Shown here in pieces: positions 17,480-26,350 of a stretch of 64,000 bases of DNA. How positions within the stretch are numbered: the first letter of the stretch is position 1; every line of letters starts with the position of its first letter. The position numbers and the translations under genes are program-made. The notes beneath the pieces were generated by a model. That model saw nothing but the letters and a program-made list of their open reading frames with translations, did not search any database and was not told where the DNA came from. Source of the stretch: PALSA-505 sp036501145. Its GTDB lineage: Bacteria; Actinomycetota; Actinomycetes; Streptosporangiales; Streptosporangiaceae. The stretch spans positions 1-64,000 of the forward strand of contig DASYAV010000172.1 of NCBI GenBank assembly GCA_036501145.1. The letters run 5' to 3'.

Positions 17480-18880
17480 GTGCCATCGAGGGCAAGACTT
17501 CGATTGCTAGCGGATACATCGCCCTCGACTGCAAATGATTTAGCAGCCGAATTGGGCGACGCCGGGCTGGCAGTGGATCTCGACTCGTCGCGGGCGGCCA
17601 AAGCGACGCCGTTCTCGCCATGCCTGCTTTTCTTCGATCACCTCACTGCCGACGTCATAGAAGAAGTGCATGACGCGGGTTGCTGGGGCAGCCAGCACGT
17701 GCTCGCCGTGGCCCTTCCTGAGGCGTCGCTGGAGAATGCATACGCCTGGTCTCTGCTGCGTGGTGGTGCCACCGACGTGCTGCGCTGGGATTACGAGCAC
17801 CCGCCCATCCGTGAGGTGGCCGCGCGTATTGAGCGCTGGACCGAAGTTGACCGGATGCTGCGGTCGGACGTGGTCCGCCAGGTTCTGGTCGGCGACAGCG
17901 CGAGCTGGCTGACACTGCTCCGGCAGATCGTAGAGGTGGCGGCCTTCACCGAGACGTCCGTGCTGCTGACCGGCGAAAGCGGGACGGGCAAGGAACTTGC
18001 CGCCCGGGTGATCCACAACCTCGACCGGCGTTCCGGCAAAGGCTCGCTCGTGGTCGTGGACTGTACGACCGTGGTGCCGACGCTGTCCGGCAGCGAATTC
18101 TTCGGCCATGAACGCGGGGCGTTCACCGGCGCCGTGACGGCCCGGGATGGCGCGTTCGCCCGCGCGGACGGCGGGACGCTGTTCCTCGACGAGATCGGCG
18201 ACCTGCCCGCCCCCCTCCAGGCCGAACTGCTGCGGGTGATCCAGGAGGGCACGTACAAGCGGGTGGGCAGCGACATATGGCGCGATACCCAATTCAGGCT
18301 CGTCTGCGCGACGAACCGGGCTCTGCCCGAGGCGGTGGAACGCGGCGACTTCAGGTCTGACCTCTATCACCGCATCGCGGCCTGGGGATGTGAACTCCCA
18401 CCGCTGCGGCAGCGCCGGGAGGACATCGTTCCTCTCGCGCTGCACTTTCTCGGCCAGCTGGTCCCGGCACTTGGCCAGCCGCCGTTCGATCCGGCGGTGA
18501 CCGAATTCATCGCCGGGCGGGACTACCCGGGTAACGTCAGGGAGCTCAAGTTGCTGATGGCCCGGATCGCGGCGAGGCATGTCGGCCAGGGCCCGATCAC
18601 CGTCGGGAGCCTGCCCAACGCGGAACGCCCCCGGCTCGACCCGGAAGGCTCACCATGGTGGCAGGGCCCGTTCGAGGATGCGGTCAGGCGGGCCGTCTCG
18701 GCCGGCGTGGGGCTGCGGGAGATCGGGAAGGTGGCCCAGCAGACCGCCATCGCGGCCGCCATGACGGCCGGTCACGGCAACGTCCGCCGCGCCTCACGCA
18801 TGCTGGGGGTGACCGAGCGGGCGCTGCAGATGCGCAGGTCCGCTGGCGGCCTCCGGGTGCAGACCGGAGGGAAAGACTAG
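17480..18880 (+). CDS. Sigma-54-dependent enhancer-binding activator (NtrC-like bEBP)
   Basis: A 466-residue AAA+ activator, the ATPase that remodels sigma-54 holoenzyme. The N-terminal 125 residues are receiver-like (CLLFFDHLTADVIEEV, then GGATDVLRWD) but lack a clear phospho-acceptor set. The AAA+ domain has Walker A GESGTGKE (165-172), the sigma-54-contacting loop GAFTGA (213-218), Walker B GGTLFLDE (231-238), sensor CATNR and FRSDLYHRI. The C-terminus is a Fis-type HTH (AMTAGHGNVRRASRMLGVTERAL). The start is GTG 17480 after GGAGGAATT; ATG 17417 lacks an RBS. An intact GAFTGA means true sigma-54 dependence, matching the linked rpoN at 27.4 kb. Its stop overlaps the convergent amidohydrolase by four bases. 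Confidence 0.93.
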   Translation: MPSRARLRLLADTSPSTANDLAAELGDAGLAVDLDSSRAAKATPFSPCLLFFDHLTADVIEEVHDAGCWGSQHVLAVALPEASLENAYAWSLLRGGATDVLRWDYEHPPIREVAARIERWTEVDRMLRSDVVRQVLVGDSASWLTLLRQIVEVAAFTETSVLLTGESGTGKELAARVIHNLDRRSGKGSLVVVDCTTVVPTLSGSEFFGHERGAFTGAVTARDGAFARADGGTLFLDEIGDLPAPLQAELLRVIQEGTYKRVGSDIWRDTQFRLVCATNRALPEAVERGDFRSDLYHRIAAWGCELPPLRQRREDIVPLALHFLGQLVPALGQPPFDPAVTEFIAGRDYPGNVRELKLLMARIAARHVGQGPITVGSLPNAERPRLDPEGSPWWQGPFEDAVRRAVSAGVGLREIGKVAQQTAIAAAMTAGHGNVRRASRMLGVTERALQMRRSAGGLRVQTGGKD

Positions 18881-19749
18881 GCCATACTGACCACCGAAGG
18901 GTCGGGTGCGAGCCAGGGGTCGCGACGTTCCTCCACGACGGGAAGCGGCCAGGGTTCACGGCTGGGTTCCCCGCCCCGCCGCGCGGCAGCGGGGCCTGGT
19001 CCTGCCGCATAATGGGCGGCCCTGGCCCGGGCGGTCAGGCGCAGCCAGTTCCCGGCGACCACCAGTTCATGCTGACCGGGCGGCAGGCCGAGCGCGGCCA
19101 CCTTGGCCAACTCCACCCCCGGATGCAGCCATGGCCCGTCGCTGGCGTAGAGCACCTTGTGCGGCCCGGCCCGGCGGATCGCTTCCACCAGCAGGTCGAA
19201 CCGGCGCACGCCGGAGGTGTCGGTGTAGACGTTGCGATGGCGGGCGAGGACGTCGATGAGAGCCCGCTGCGCCTTCCAGTCATCGGCGAAGCTGCCCAGG
19301 TGCGGCACGATGAACGCCACCTGCGGGTATTGCGGCGCGACCAGTTCGACCGTCGGCACCTCCCCCATGACGTCGTATAGCACCGGCAGGGCAAACAGCC
19401 GGGCAGCCTCACACACCTCGCGGGTGATCCGCGCATCGTGCCGGTGCACTTTGATGCCGCACGCGCCCCAGCCGGTCACCGCCTCCGCGACCATGCCGCG
19501 GACACGTCCCCGGTCCCAGGCCGCGTCCACCATGGCGTACCCGGAGAACCGGCCGGGGCTGCCCGCGACGATGCGGCCCACCGCCGCGTTGGCGCGGCGG
19601 TAGTCCGAGCCGAAGGCGGCGAACAGGACAGTCCGGCCGATGCCGGCGCGCTGCGCCCGGCGCAGGTAGGCGCCGAGCGGAGCGTCGGTGTCCCAGGGCC
19701 CGGTCAGCCCGTCGCCCTTACCCGCGTGGCAGTGACTGTCGATGATCAT
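18877..19749 (-). CDS. Amidohydrolase-2 family metal-dependent hydrolase (operon gene G)
   Basis: A 290-residue TIM-barrel hydrolase. The metal-site motifs are present: DSHCH (H-x-H, residues 4-8), GIKVHRHDARI, IVPHLGSF and YASDGPWLHP, the last Asp being the usual catalytic acid of the Amidohydro_2 family. Family members hydrolyse or decarboxylate small cyclic or aromatic substrates; the substrate here is unknown. The start codon overlaps the stop of the PLP enzyme by four bases (ATGA type), showing tight coupling. It is the last gene of the sigma-54-headed operon. Confidence 0.85.
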   Translation of the reverse strand: MIIDSHCHAGKGDGLTGPWDTDAPLGAYLRRAQRAGIGRTVLFAAFGSDYRRANAAVGRIVAGSPGRFSGYAMVDAAWDRGRVRGMVAEAVTGWGACGIKVHRHDARITREVCEAARLFALPVLYDVMGEVPTVELVAPQYPQVAFIVPHLGSFADDWKAQRALIDVLARHRNVYTDTSGVRRFDLLVEAIRRAGPHKVLYASDGPWLHPGVELAKVAALGLPPGQHELVVAGNWLRLTARARAAHYAAGPGPAAARRGGEPSREPWPLPVVEERRDPWLAPDPSVVSMA

Positions 19750-20882
19750 CTGGCCACCGCCTTCGGCCTGGCGGTGGACCGTGCCGCCGCCGGGGACAAG
19801 GCCGTGCCGATGGCCCGGACGGCCTGATCGATATCGGTTTCCCGGTGCGCGGCGGTGATGATGAACGACAGCGCAAGGTCCTGCCCGCAGCGCGGCGCGT
19901 GCAGCACCGCCCGCACGCCCAGTTCACCGAGGCGCCGGTGGACGTCCCGGACGTCGGCGCCGGGGCCGGGCCATGCCGTCTGGACCGGGAACAGCCCCGG
20001 GGTCAGCCGCACGCCGCGCCGGCTGAGCAAGGTATGGAACCGCATCACGAGGCGGGCGAGATGAGCGCGGAGCTCATCTCCCCGGCTGGCGTTACAGGCC
20101 AGGGCATCAGCCGCGGCCCTCAGGTGAGCGTTGGACGGCGGGCTGCAGTGCACACGCGTCTCGGCCCTCGCCTCGTAACGCCGCACCACCGGGCGGCTGC
20201 CCGCCACCACCGCCACCGGAACGCCGAATCCCTTCGCCAGCGAGGCCACGATGATCAGCCGGGGGCCGGCGAGGCCGGCCCAGCGGGCCGTGCCGCCGCC
20301 ACCGCGACCGTACGGGTGCCCCGGCGCCGGGGTGCCCAGGATGCCGAGGGCCTGGGTGTCGTCGACCACCACCGATCCGCCGAGACGCTCCGCGATGGCG
20401 AGGTAGTCGCCCACCGGCGCCACCCGCCCGCATCCCGGGCACAGCCCGTCGGTGAGGATGACCGGGCGGTGACCGCCGTCGCTGGACACCACCCGGCGCA
20501 GCGCCGCGGGGTCGTGATGGCCGAAGGTGCGGACCGACGCCCCGCCGCAGCGCGCGTGTTCTGCCCCCCACCGCCCGATGGGATACGTGCTGGCGTCCAC
20601 GTAGATCCGGCAGGCGCCGATCGCCGGGAAGAGATCCCAGAACGCGTGCAGGGTGGAGGGGGCCATGGTCGCAGCGGTCAGGCCGATGAGGCTGGCCAGG
20701 TGCTCGGCGGCCATGGCGGCTTCCGGCGCTTCCGCCAAGGCGGCCGGGACCCCGGTGGTCAGCGGATCCCGGCCGGGCTTGGCGGCGGTGCTGTGCCGCA
20801 GTCCCAGGTAGAGGGAGGATGTCAGGTCCAGCACGGCGGCGGCTCGGTCAGGTTTCCGAGCGGGTGCGGTCGGTGCTGGCAC
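19746..20882 (-). CDS. PLP-dependent aminotransferase-fold enzyme, KBL/AONS-like (operon gene F)
   Basis: A 378-residue fold-type I PLP enzyme. VVVDDTQALGILG holds the Asp (174/175) that contacts the PLP pyridine nitrogen, and SLAKGFG holds the Schiff-base Lys (K217). The layout resembles 8-amino-7-oxononanoate synthase or 2-amino-3-ketobutyrate ligase (alpha-oxoamine synthases) more than standard aminotransferases. A pair of Cys (GLCPGCG, about 148-151) could bind metal. The GTG start at 20882 lies inside the upstream gene, overlapping it by 35 bases. With the amidohydrolase it suggests a small-molecule or amino-acid-derived modification step, but this is inference. Confidence 0.83.
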   Translation of the reverse strand: MPAPTAPARKPDRAAAVLDLTSSLYLGLRHSTAAKPGRDPLTTGVPAALAEAPEAAMAAEHLASLIGLTAATMAPSTLHAFWDLFPAIGACRIYVDASTYPIGRWGAEHARCGGASVRTFGHHDPAALRRVVSSDGGHRPVILTDGLCPGCGRVAPVGDYLAIAERLGGSVVVDDTQALGILGTPAPGHPYGRGGGGTARWAGLAGPRLIIVASLAKGFGVPVAVVAGSRPVVRRYEARAETRVHCSPPSNAHLRAAADALACNASRGDELRAHLARLVMRFHTLLSRRGVRLTPGLFPVQTAWPGPGADVRDVHRRLGELGVRAVLHAPRCGQDLALSFIITAAHRETDIDQAVRAIGTALSPAAARSTARPKAVAR

Positions 20883-22536
20883 GTGACCGGCGCGAACGCG
20901 CGCCGTTGCCCCCAGCGGTTATCGCCCGGGCCCTGGTGCTGCGGCCGCCGACGGCGCGGGTGCCGTCCGCGCTGACCGCGGGGGCGGCCGCCCCGTCCAC
21001 CGGCACCTTCCTGGACAGCCGCTGGCGCAGGAGCACGGCCGGGATCGTGGAGCTGATCTGCCCGGTTACCGTGGCCGCCGCCAGGTCTACGCCGGTGGCC
21101 GCGCGATAGGCGTAGATGTATCCCTGGATCTCCGGCCGCCAGTAACGGGCCCAGTTGGCGGCCTTCTCGGGATGGATCTCAGAGGTCCACTCACCGAACC
21201 GGGCCGACAGCAGGACCTGCTCGCCGAAGATGGCCAGGTTCCGGAAGTGCAGGATGGAGGTGTCGGTCCAGCCCTGCAGCGTCTTCATGGTTTCCACCGA
21301 GTCCATCCACGCCTCGGGATAGTCCACCATGATCCGGCGGGGAAGGAACTCACGCATCTCCGGCCGGGCCAGGATCCACTGCTGCATGAGGAACTCCTGC
21401 CTGGCCGTCCACGGCAGGTCCCCGTACTGGTTGTGTGCGCCCTGGCTGAGCAGCAGGTGGACGTCTATCAGCGCGTTGAGCACCGGGAAGCCGTCCGCGA
21501 CGACGGTGGTGTCGTCATCCTCCTTGTAGAACACCGTGCACAGCATGAGCAGCGTGTGGAAGGCCTCCAGGAACCGGGAGCGCGAGTCGGCGCCATGGAT
21601 TGCCGGCACCGCCTTCCCCAGCAGCTTGAGGCCGTACTCGTGGTCAAACTCGTACGCTCGCCGCGGGATGGTCATCCGGTGCTCTTCGTCTTGCACCCAG
21701 CCCCACAACAGGTTGTTGAGGCCACGGAGTGGGTCGATCTCCACCATGGCCAGCGGGTCGTGTTCATGGGGGCCGCGCCGGTTCTGGAAGCGCCAGCTCA
21801 TGGCGTTCGTCGTCTGGACGAGCATGCCTTCCTCGAGCCAGTAATTCCAGAGGAGCTCCACGAGGCAGGGCCGGGTGAGCTTTCTCTGCAGGATTCCGTA
21901 GAAGGCACGGGAGGCCGCGTATGCCTCATTACCGGGGCGGATCGACACATCGCCCAGCTTGAAATTGACTATGTCATAAAGATAGGGCAGCGTCTCGATG
22001 GTCTTGGATGTTTGGTCGGATCCCGGCGCGGGCGTTGTCGTCAGCTGGGGCCGCAGGTTGAGATAGTCACCCCACTCCTGCTTGATGTCCGCAGGAATGA
22101 AAGGCTGCAAGATACGGAGGTCTTCGTCGTCCATGTCGATGTACTTGAATCTGGCATTCTCCAGATTCGTATCGTCCTCGCCGCCAGTGGCATTTGGCAG
22201 GACGACGCCGGAATTGGCCATCATGAAGACTTCGGTCGCGACTTTCAGCAGCCGATACGGTTCGGCGTCGGGGAATGCGAGCTCGACTCTGTTGTTGATC
22301 CGGGAGAATTCTCTCTTCAGCCGGCCCTTGAGCGCACCTAGCCCCGCCATGATCGGATCGATGAAGGCGGCGTAGTTCTCGAACCCCAGCGCGTTCGTGC
22401 TGTTCCTGATCACGACCCAGAGCGCCTGGTCCGAAGTGAAGGGTATATTCGACCGGTCCATGGTGACCTGGACGGTCGGCGGGGCGGGAGGCAGCTTGGT
22501 AACGGTCCCGTGTGCTTTCGGTGGTTTCGGTCCCAT
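20848..22536 (-). CDS. Large conserved-looking protein of unknown family (operon gene E)
   Basis: A 562-residue soluble protein I cannot assign. No signal peptide or membrane helix is evident. It is rich in aromatic residues, with segments such as LVELLWNYWLEEGMLVQTTNAMSWRFQNRRGPHEHD, RMTIPRRAYEFDHEYGLKLLG and NWARYWRPEIQGYIYAYRAATG. The last 60 residues are a basic, Arg/Ser/Ala-rich tail (RSTRARAITAGGNGARSRRS). His/Asp/Glu clusters (HEHDPLAM, QDEEHRM) could bind metal, but no known motif fits. ATG 22536 has the RBS GAGGGAT. It lies between the coiled-coil gene and the PLP enzyme in the sigma-54 operon. Confidence 0.8.
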   Translation of the reverse strand: MGPKPPKAHGTVTKLPPAPPTVQVTMDRSNIPFTSDQALWVVIRNSTNALGFENYAAFIDPIMAGLGALKGRLKREFSRINNRVELAFPDAEPYRLLKVATEVFMMANSGVVLPNATGGEDDTNLENARFKYIDMDDEDLRILQPFIPADIKQEWGDYLNLRPQLTTTPAPGSDQTSKTIETLPYLYDIVNFKLGDVSIRPGNEAYAASRAFYGILQRKLTRPCLVELLWNYWLEEGMLVQTTNAMSWRFQNRRGPHEHDPLAMVEIDPLRGLNNLLWGWVQDEEHRMTIPRRAYEFDHEYGLKLLGKAVPAIHGADSRSRFLEAFHTLLMLCTVFYKEDDDTTVVADGFPVLNALIDVHLLLSQGAHNQYGDLPWTARQEFLMQQWILARPEMREFLPRRIMVDYPEAWMDSVETMKTLQGWTDTSILHFRNLAIFGEQVLLSARFGEWTSEIHPEKAANWARYWRPEIQGYIYAYRAATGVDLAAATVTGQISSTIPAVLLRQRLSRKVPVDGAAAPAVSADGTRAVGGRSTRARAITAGGNGARSRRSRASTDRTRSET

Positions 22537-22577
22537 CGGGGATCCCTCGTTTCTTATCTTCTTGGCTGCGGATTGGT

Positions 22578-23675
22578 CTACCGCTCGATGCTTACCGTTA
22601 TGGGCGTGTCCCCGACGGGCAGCATGTTGGTGTCGATGAGAACCGTCTCGGTGAGTCCGGTCTCATCCTTCTGCGGCACCTGCTTCACGTCAGCGCCACC
22701 GGCGTCCCAGCTGAGCTTGTAAGGCGAAGGAATCTTCTGCGTGAGGTGCACGGTCGCTGTCGCCCAGCCGGTCACGTTGGGCTTGCCCACGTCGATCGCC
22801 TCGATGAACTCCGCCTCAACCGTGTCGAAGTGGTCCTGCGCCTGCTGCTGCTGTTGCTGGGCCAGGGCGAGCGCTTCCGCTTTCTCAGCGACCACCCCCT
22901 GCGCCTGCTGCACGGCCCTCGGCGCCTCCGCGGCCAGCCGTTTGGCCGCGGTGTGCTCCTCGGTGAAGTACTGGACCAGAGTTGGGTCAAGAGCGGTGAC
23001 CTGGCTTTCGGCCAATGCCGCCCTGAGACTGGCCCGGTCGTGCTCGTTCTTCTTCCGCCTGGCCACAAGCTCGGCCTGGCGTTGCTCGACCGACGAAGTC
23101 AGCGAAATGCCCGCCACGGCGGCCTGCACCTGGTCGCCGCTCGTACTGACCGCATCCATTTGCCCGGTAAGGCTGGCGTGAGCGCTAGCCAGGCGACCGC
23201 CGGCGGTTTTCAGTTGTGCCGGCGTAGGCTTGCCGGTCTGCGCAGCTGTCATCATGGTCACGCAATCACCGATCGCCGAAACGGCAGCTGATGCTTGCGT
23301 CATCCACTCCTGCATGGCGGTCGAGAACCCGGCGAGCGTAGCGTCGGCCGCTTTCGCTTTCGGCGCATCCGCGACCACTTGCTGAATTTCGCTGTTGATG
23401 ACGCTGTACTCGTTGTCCAGCCTGGTGAGCTCGGCCTGCAGGTCCGCGATGTCCGCGGAGGCAAGTTCGCCGCGCTTAGCTACGAGGACGTCGAACCTGG
23501 CTGCGGCGTTCTTGTTCTCGAATTGCGCTTGCTGTTGAAGCTGGACCAAGCTGTCGGCGGTTTGCTGCGCGGTATCCAGGTCCGAGCTCGCATCGCCCAC
23601 ACACCGGTTAGCCTCGTCCAGCGCCTCGAAGGCTTTCGGCAGCGAGTGCGGCTTGTGGGTCGTCGTTGTTGCCAT
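22578..23675 (-). CDS. Coiled-coil protein with C-terminal beta domain (operon gene D)
   Basis: A 365-residue protein with extended helices for most of its length: DLDTAQQTADSLVQLQQQAQFENKN, LQAELTRLDNEYSVINSEIQQV and EKAEALALAQQQQQQAQDHFDTVEAEF. A short strand-rich domain of about 65 residues follows (VTGWATATVHLTQKI to TPITVSIER). There is no signal peptide, and there is a single Cys pair at most. This is the architecture of a structural, rod-like or scaffold protein. RBS AAGGAG precedes ATG 23675, five bases after the stop of gene C. No family recognised. Confidence 0.8.
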   Translation of the reverse strand: MATTTTHKPHSLPKAFEALDEANRCVGDASSDLDTAQQTADSLVQLQQQAQFENKNAAARFDVLVAKRGELASADIADLQAELTRLDNEYSVINSEIQQVVADAPKAKAADATLAGFSTAMQEWMTQASAAVSAIGDCVTMMTAAQTGKPTPAQLKTAGGRLASAHASLTGQMDAVSTSGDQVQAAVAGISLTSSVEQRQAELVARRKKNEHDRASLRAALAESQVTALDPTLVQYFTEEHTAAKRLAAEAPRAVQQAQGVVAEKAEALALAQQQQQQAQDHFDTVEAEFIEAIDVGKPNVTGWATATVHLTQKIPSPYKLSWDAGGADVKQVPQKDETGLTETVLIDTNMLPVGDTPITVSIER

Positions 23676-23680
23676 TTCGG

Positions 23681-25090
23681 CTACTCCTTGCTCACGGTCT
23701 GGTATTCGGGCATCCGGTCAGCGGGTATCGCGGCCGCAGGGACGGTCCTGGCGAATAGCCGAGAGCCTCGGGTCCGCTGGTAGGGCTGCGGCTGGTAGGG
23801 GGCGGGCAGTGCCGCGGCCAGCCTGGCGTTGGCCTGCAGGGTGCTGTCCAGCGCCCAGTAGGAGATCAGCCGCCCGAGCAGCCGGTCCTCTGCTTCTGGG
23901 GTCAGCAGGCCGTTGGCCCTGGCCTGGCCCACGACGGCGAACGCGAGCGCCGGGCGCGTCGCGCGGATCATCTGCGGATCCGCGGCCCAGGCCCGGTACA
24001 GGCGGATCAGCTCGGCCGGCGTGCGGTCGCCGCTGCGCAGCACCGCGCCGAGGGAATGGCCGCGCAGCGGCGCAGGCCGGTGACCAAGCACCAGGTGGAC
24101 GAAGGCGGGCATCGTGGTGAGGAGCGCCCTGAGCACCCGCTGCCCGTTGGCCGGCAGGCCGGCGGCGGGGTAGAACGAGGTCCACACGCCGGCCAGCTGC
24201 CGCCACTGCGGGTCGGGATACAGCGCGTTGCCGAACGCGCAGGACAGGTGGACGCGGATCCAGGCGGACGGGTGCGGATCGTCGGCCGCCATCCGGAACA
24301 CGAACGCCCGCGGCAGGCTGACCAGCCCGACCAGGCCCATGGTGGATGACACGCCGGCACGGGCAATCGAGTAGAGGTCGGCGACGATCTCGGAGATCCA
24401 GCGCTCCCACAGACGCCAGGCGACGCGCTCTGGCCCCGGGGCGCGGCGGCGGGCCTGCTGAATCTCGGGCCGGAGCGACTGGACCAGGCCAAGCAGGGCT
24501 GCCGCCTGGTGGCCGGTCTCGTGGACCAGGGAGGAAGCGATCCCGTAGCCGATCATCCGCTCCCGTGGGATGCGGATTATCGACACCGGATTCTCACCTC
24601 CTCCGGGCAGCCGGGTGCGCGCCCGGCGAATCGCGCCGCCCAGCCCGCGGTGCAGGTAGCACACGACGGGCGGTGCGCGGAAGAACCCGCCCGGCAGGTC
24701 GAGCGCGTCCTGGGCGGCGATGTCCAGGCCGGACAGCCACAGCCCGGTCTCGTTCTCGCTGCGCTGGGTGATCGCGTCGGAGAACATGTCCAGCTGGGAC
24801 AGTGCCTGGTTGAACCGCAGCCGCAGGAAGGTGAACCGCTTCTGCTGCTCGGCCGGGGAGGCTCCGGAGCCAGCGCCACGCAACCACTCGATGTAGCGGC
24901 GGATCTGCCTCCGGAGCGTCCTGCGCCCGTTGATCAGGTAATTCTCGATTCCCGCCTGGGCGGCCGGGGACAGGGCCGCGGCGGGCAGCATGGTCTCCTG
25001 GACGGCGAACGGCTTGACCCGGTCCAGCCGCGCGAGCATGGCGCGGGCCTCGCGTTCGAGCATCCAGGTGGCGAGCTGTGCCGCGGCCAT
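23681..25090 (-). CDS. Putative zinc metalloprotease-like protein with HExxH (operon gene C)
   Basis: A 469-residue protein. It has a single HETGH motif (H190-E191-T-G-H194) inside the helix IASSLVHETGHQAAALLGL, followed 40 residues later by WISEIVADLY (E234, D238), the spacing of a gluzincin-type third ligand. The N-terminal part is helical and includes RRTLRRQIRRYIEWLRG. The C-terminal 200 residues are helical without obvious membrane segments. I infer a zinc peptidase that could process a partner from the same operon; activity is not shown. ATG 25090 lies five bases after the stop of gene B with no strong RBS, so translation is probably coupled. Confidence 0.78.
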   Translation of the reverse strand: MAAAQLATWMLEREARAMLARLDRVKPFAVQETMLPAAALSPAAQAGIENYLINGRRTLRRQIRRYIEWLRGAGSGASPAEQQKRFTFLRLRFNQALSQLDMFSDAITQRSENETGLWLSGLDIAAQDALDLPGGFFRAPPVVCYLHRGLGGAIRRARTRLPGGGENPVSIIRIPRERMIGYGIASSLVHETGHQAAALLGLVQSLRPEIQQARRRAPGPERVAWRLWERWISEIVADLYSIARAGVSSTMGLVGLVSLPRAFVFRMAADDPHPSAWIRVHLSCAFGNALYPDPQWRQLAGVWTSFYPAAGLPANGQRVLRALLTTMPAFVHLVLGHRPAPLRGHSLGAVLRSGDRTPAELIRLYRAWAADPQMIRATRPALAFAVVGQARANGLLTPEAEDRLLGRLISYWALDSTLQANARLAAALPAPYQPQPYQRTRGSRLFARTVPAAAIPADRMPEYQTVSKE

Positions 25091-25095
25091 GTCGG

Positions 25096-26319
25096 TCAGA
25101 CCCCGAGCAGGATGATCTGGTGGCCGCGCCTGACCCACCGACCCGACGTCCGGGCGCCGCCACGCGGAGCCCGGCCGGTGCCGTCGGCCCACGGCTCGTA
25201 GCCGCCGCCATATCCCGATCCGTACCGTCGCCGCCGGGCGGGCTGGTAGGCGCCTGGCCTGCGCCGGGCGCCGGCCGGACGGGCCTGGGGACTCCATCCG
25301 TACCCCGCAGGCTGTGTTTGGTGCCGAGACGGCTGCGCCTGGTAACCCCGGCGGTAACCGTAGGGCCTGCCCCGGTAGCCAGCGGGCTGACCTGGGCGGC
25401 CAGCACGGGCGGCCGGCGGCTGGCCCTGCGCGCCCATCCGGTAGCCGTATCCCCGGGGCCGCGCGGCTCCGGGGTAGCCAGGGCCGCGCATCCGGGCCGG
25501 GGCCCGCGCGGGCAGCGGACGGCCGGCATGGCCAGCCGTTGCGGCGGCCGGCCGGGCGCCAACGGCCATCGGATGACGCGGGGCGGCCGGTCCGCCGAGC
25601 GAGCGCATCATCGCGTGATAGACGCCGGGGGCCTGGTCGCGGGCCGCGGCGGCTACCGCCGCCCGGGCGACCTGCTGCGGGGTCACCCCGGGATGCGGCC
25701 GGGCCTGCGCGGCATGGTGAGCCGCTGAGGTGGCCAGGTTGACATAGCGCTTCGCGACTTCGAACTCGGCCGCTTCGGCGGGCACCCCTTCCAGTTCGAG
25801 CTCGAACATCCCGCTCGCCATCGAACCGAGCTTGCTGCCGAGCGCGGTCCCGATTCCGGGAGCGACCATCGACCCGAGCGCGCCGCCCACGACCGGAAGC
25901 GCCTTTTTGGCGATGTTCTTCAGCACACCGCCGAGCGGCCCTTTCAGGGCTTTCGAGACGCCTTTGAGGACGTTGCCGAGGAACTGCTCGAGCTCCTGCT
26001 CGCTGCCGGTCTCCAGCAGCTCGGAGGCCAGTTCAACCTCCTGGGCTTCGGAGAGTGGCACCTCCGCCTCGCCGCCGAGCACCGAGCCCAGGATGTCGCC
26101 GAGGAACTGCTCACCCTCGAATTCGCCCTCGTACTCGCCCTCGAACTCACCCTCCGCCTCGCCGCCGAGCGCCGAGCCCACGACGTCCCCGAGGAACTGC
26201 TCACCCTCGAATTCGCCCTCGTACTCGCCCTCGAACTCGCCCTCGTACTCGCCCTCCGCTTCGAACTCTCCGCCTTCGAATTCGCCGAACTCTGCTCGTT
26301 CTGGCGTCTGAATGCTCAT
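25096..26319 (-). CDS. Acidic EFEGE-repeat protein with glycine-zipper core (operon gene B)
   Basis: A 407-residue modular protein. Residues about 8-75 are a highly acidic Glu/Phe/Tyr/Gly tract with two copies of a roughly 31-residue unit (EGEYEGEFEGEQFLGD followed by GSALGGEAE or GSVLGGEAE). Next comes ELEQFLGNVLKGVSKALKG and a Gly/Ala-rich hydrophobic core (VVGGALGSMVAPGIGTALG), then FEVAKRYVNLATSAAHHAA. A Tyr/Gly/Arg/Pro-rich low-complexity region of about 130 residues ends in GRWVRRGHQIILLGV. It is paralogous to gene A in the core and the final motif. No signal peptide. RBS AAGGAGACAAG. It may be a self-assembling or secreted structural protein, but the function is unknown. Confidence 0.82.
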   Translation of the reverse strand: MSIQTPERAEFGEFEGGEFEAEGEYEGEFEGEYEGEFEGEQFLGDVVGSALGGEAEGEFEGEYEGEFEGEQFLGDILGSVLGGEAEVPLSEAQEVELASELLETGSEQELEQFLGNVLKGVSKALKGPLGGVLKNIAKKALPVVGGALGSMVAPGIGTALGSKLGSMASGMFELELEGVPAEAAEFEVAKRYVNLATSAAHHAAQARPHPGVTPQQVARAAVAAAARDQAPGVYHAMMRSLGGPAAPRHPMAVGARPAAATAGHAGRPLPARAPARMRGPGYPGAARPRGYGYRMGAQGQPPAARAGRPGQPAGYRGRPYGYRRGYQAQPSRHQTQPAGYGWSPQARPAGARRRPGAYQPARRRRYGSGYGGGYEPWADGTGRAPRGGARTSGRWVRRGHQIILLGV

Positions 26320-26350
26320 GGGCTTGTCTCCTTATTTCCAGCGCCCTTGT

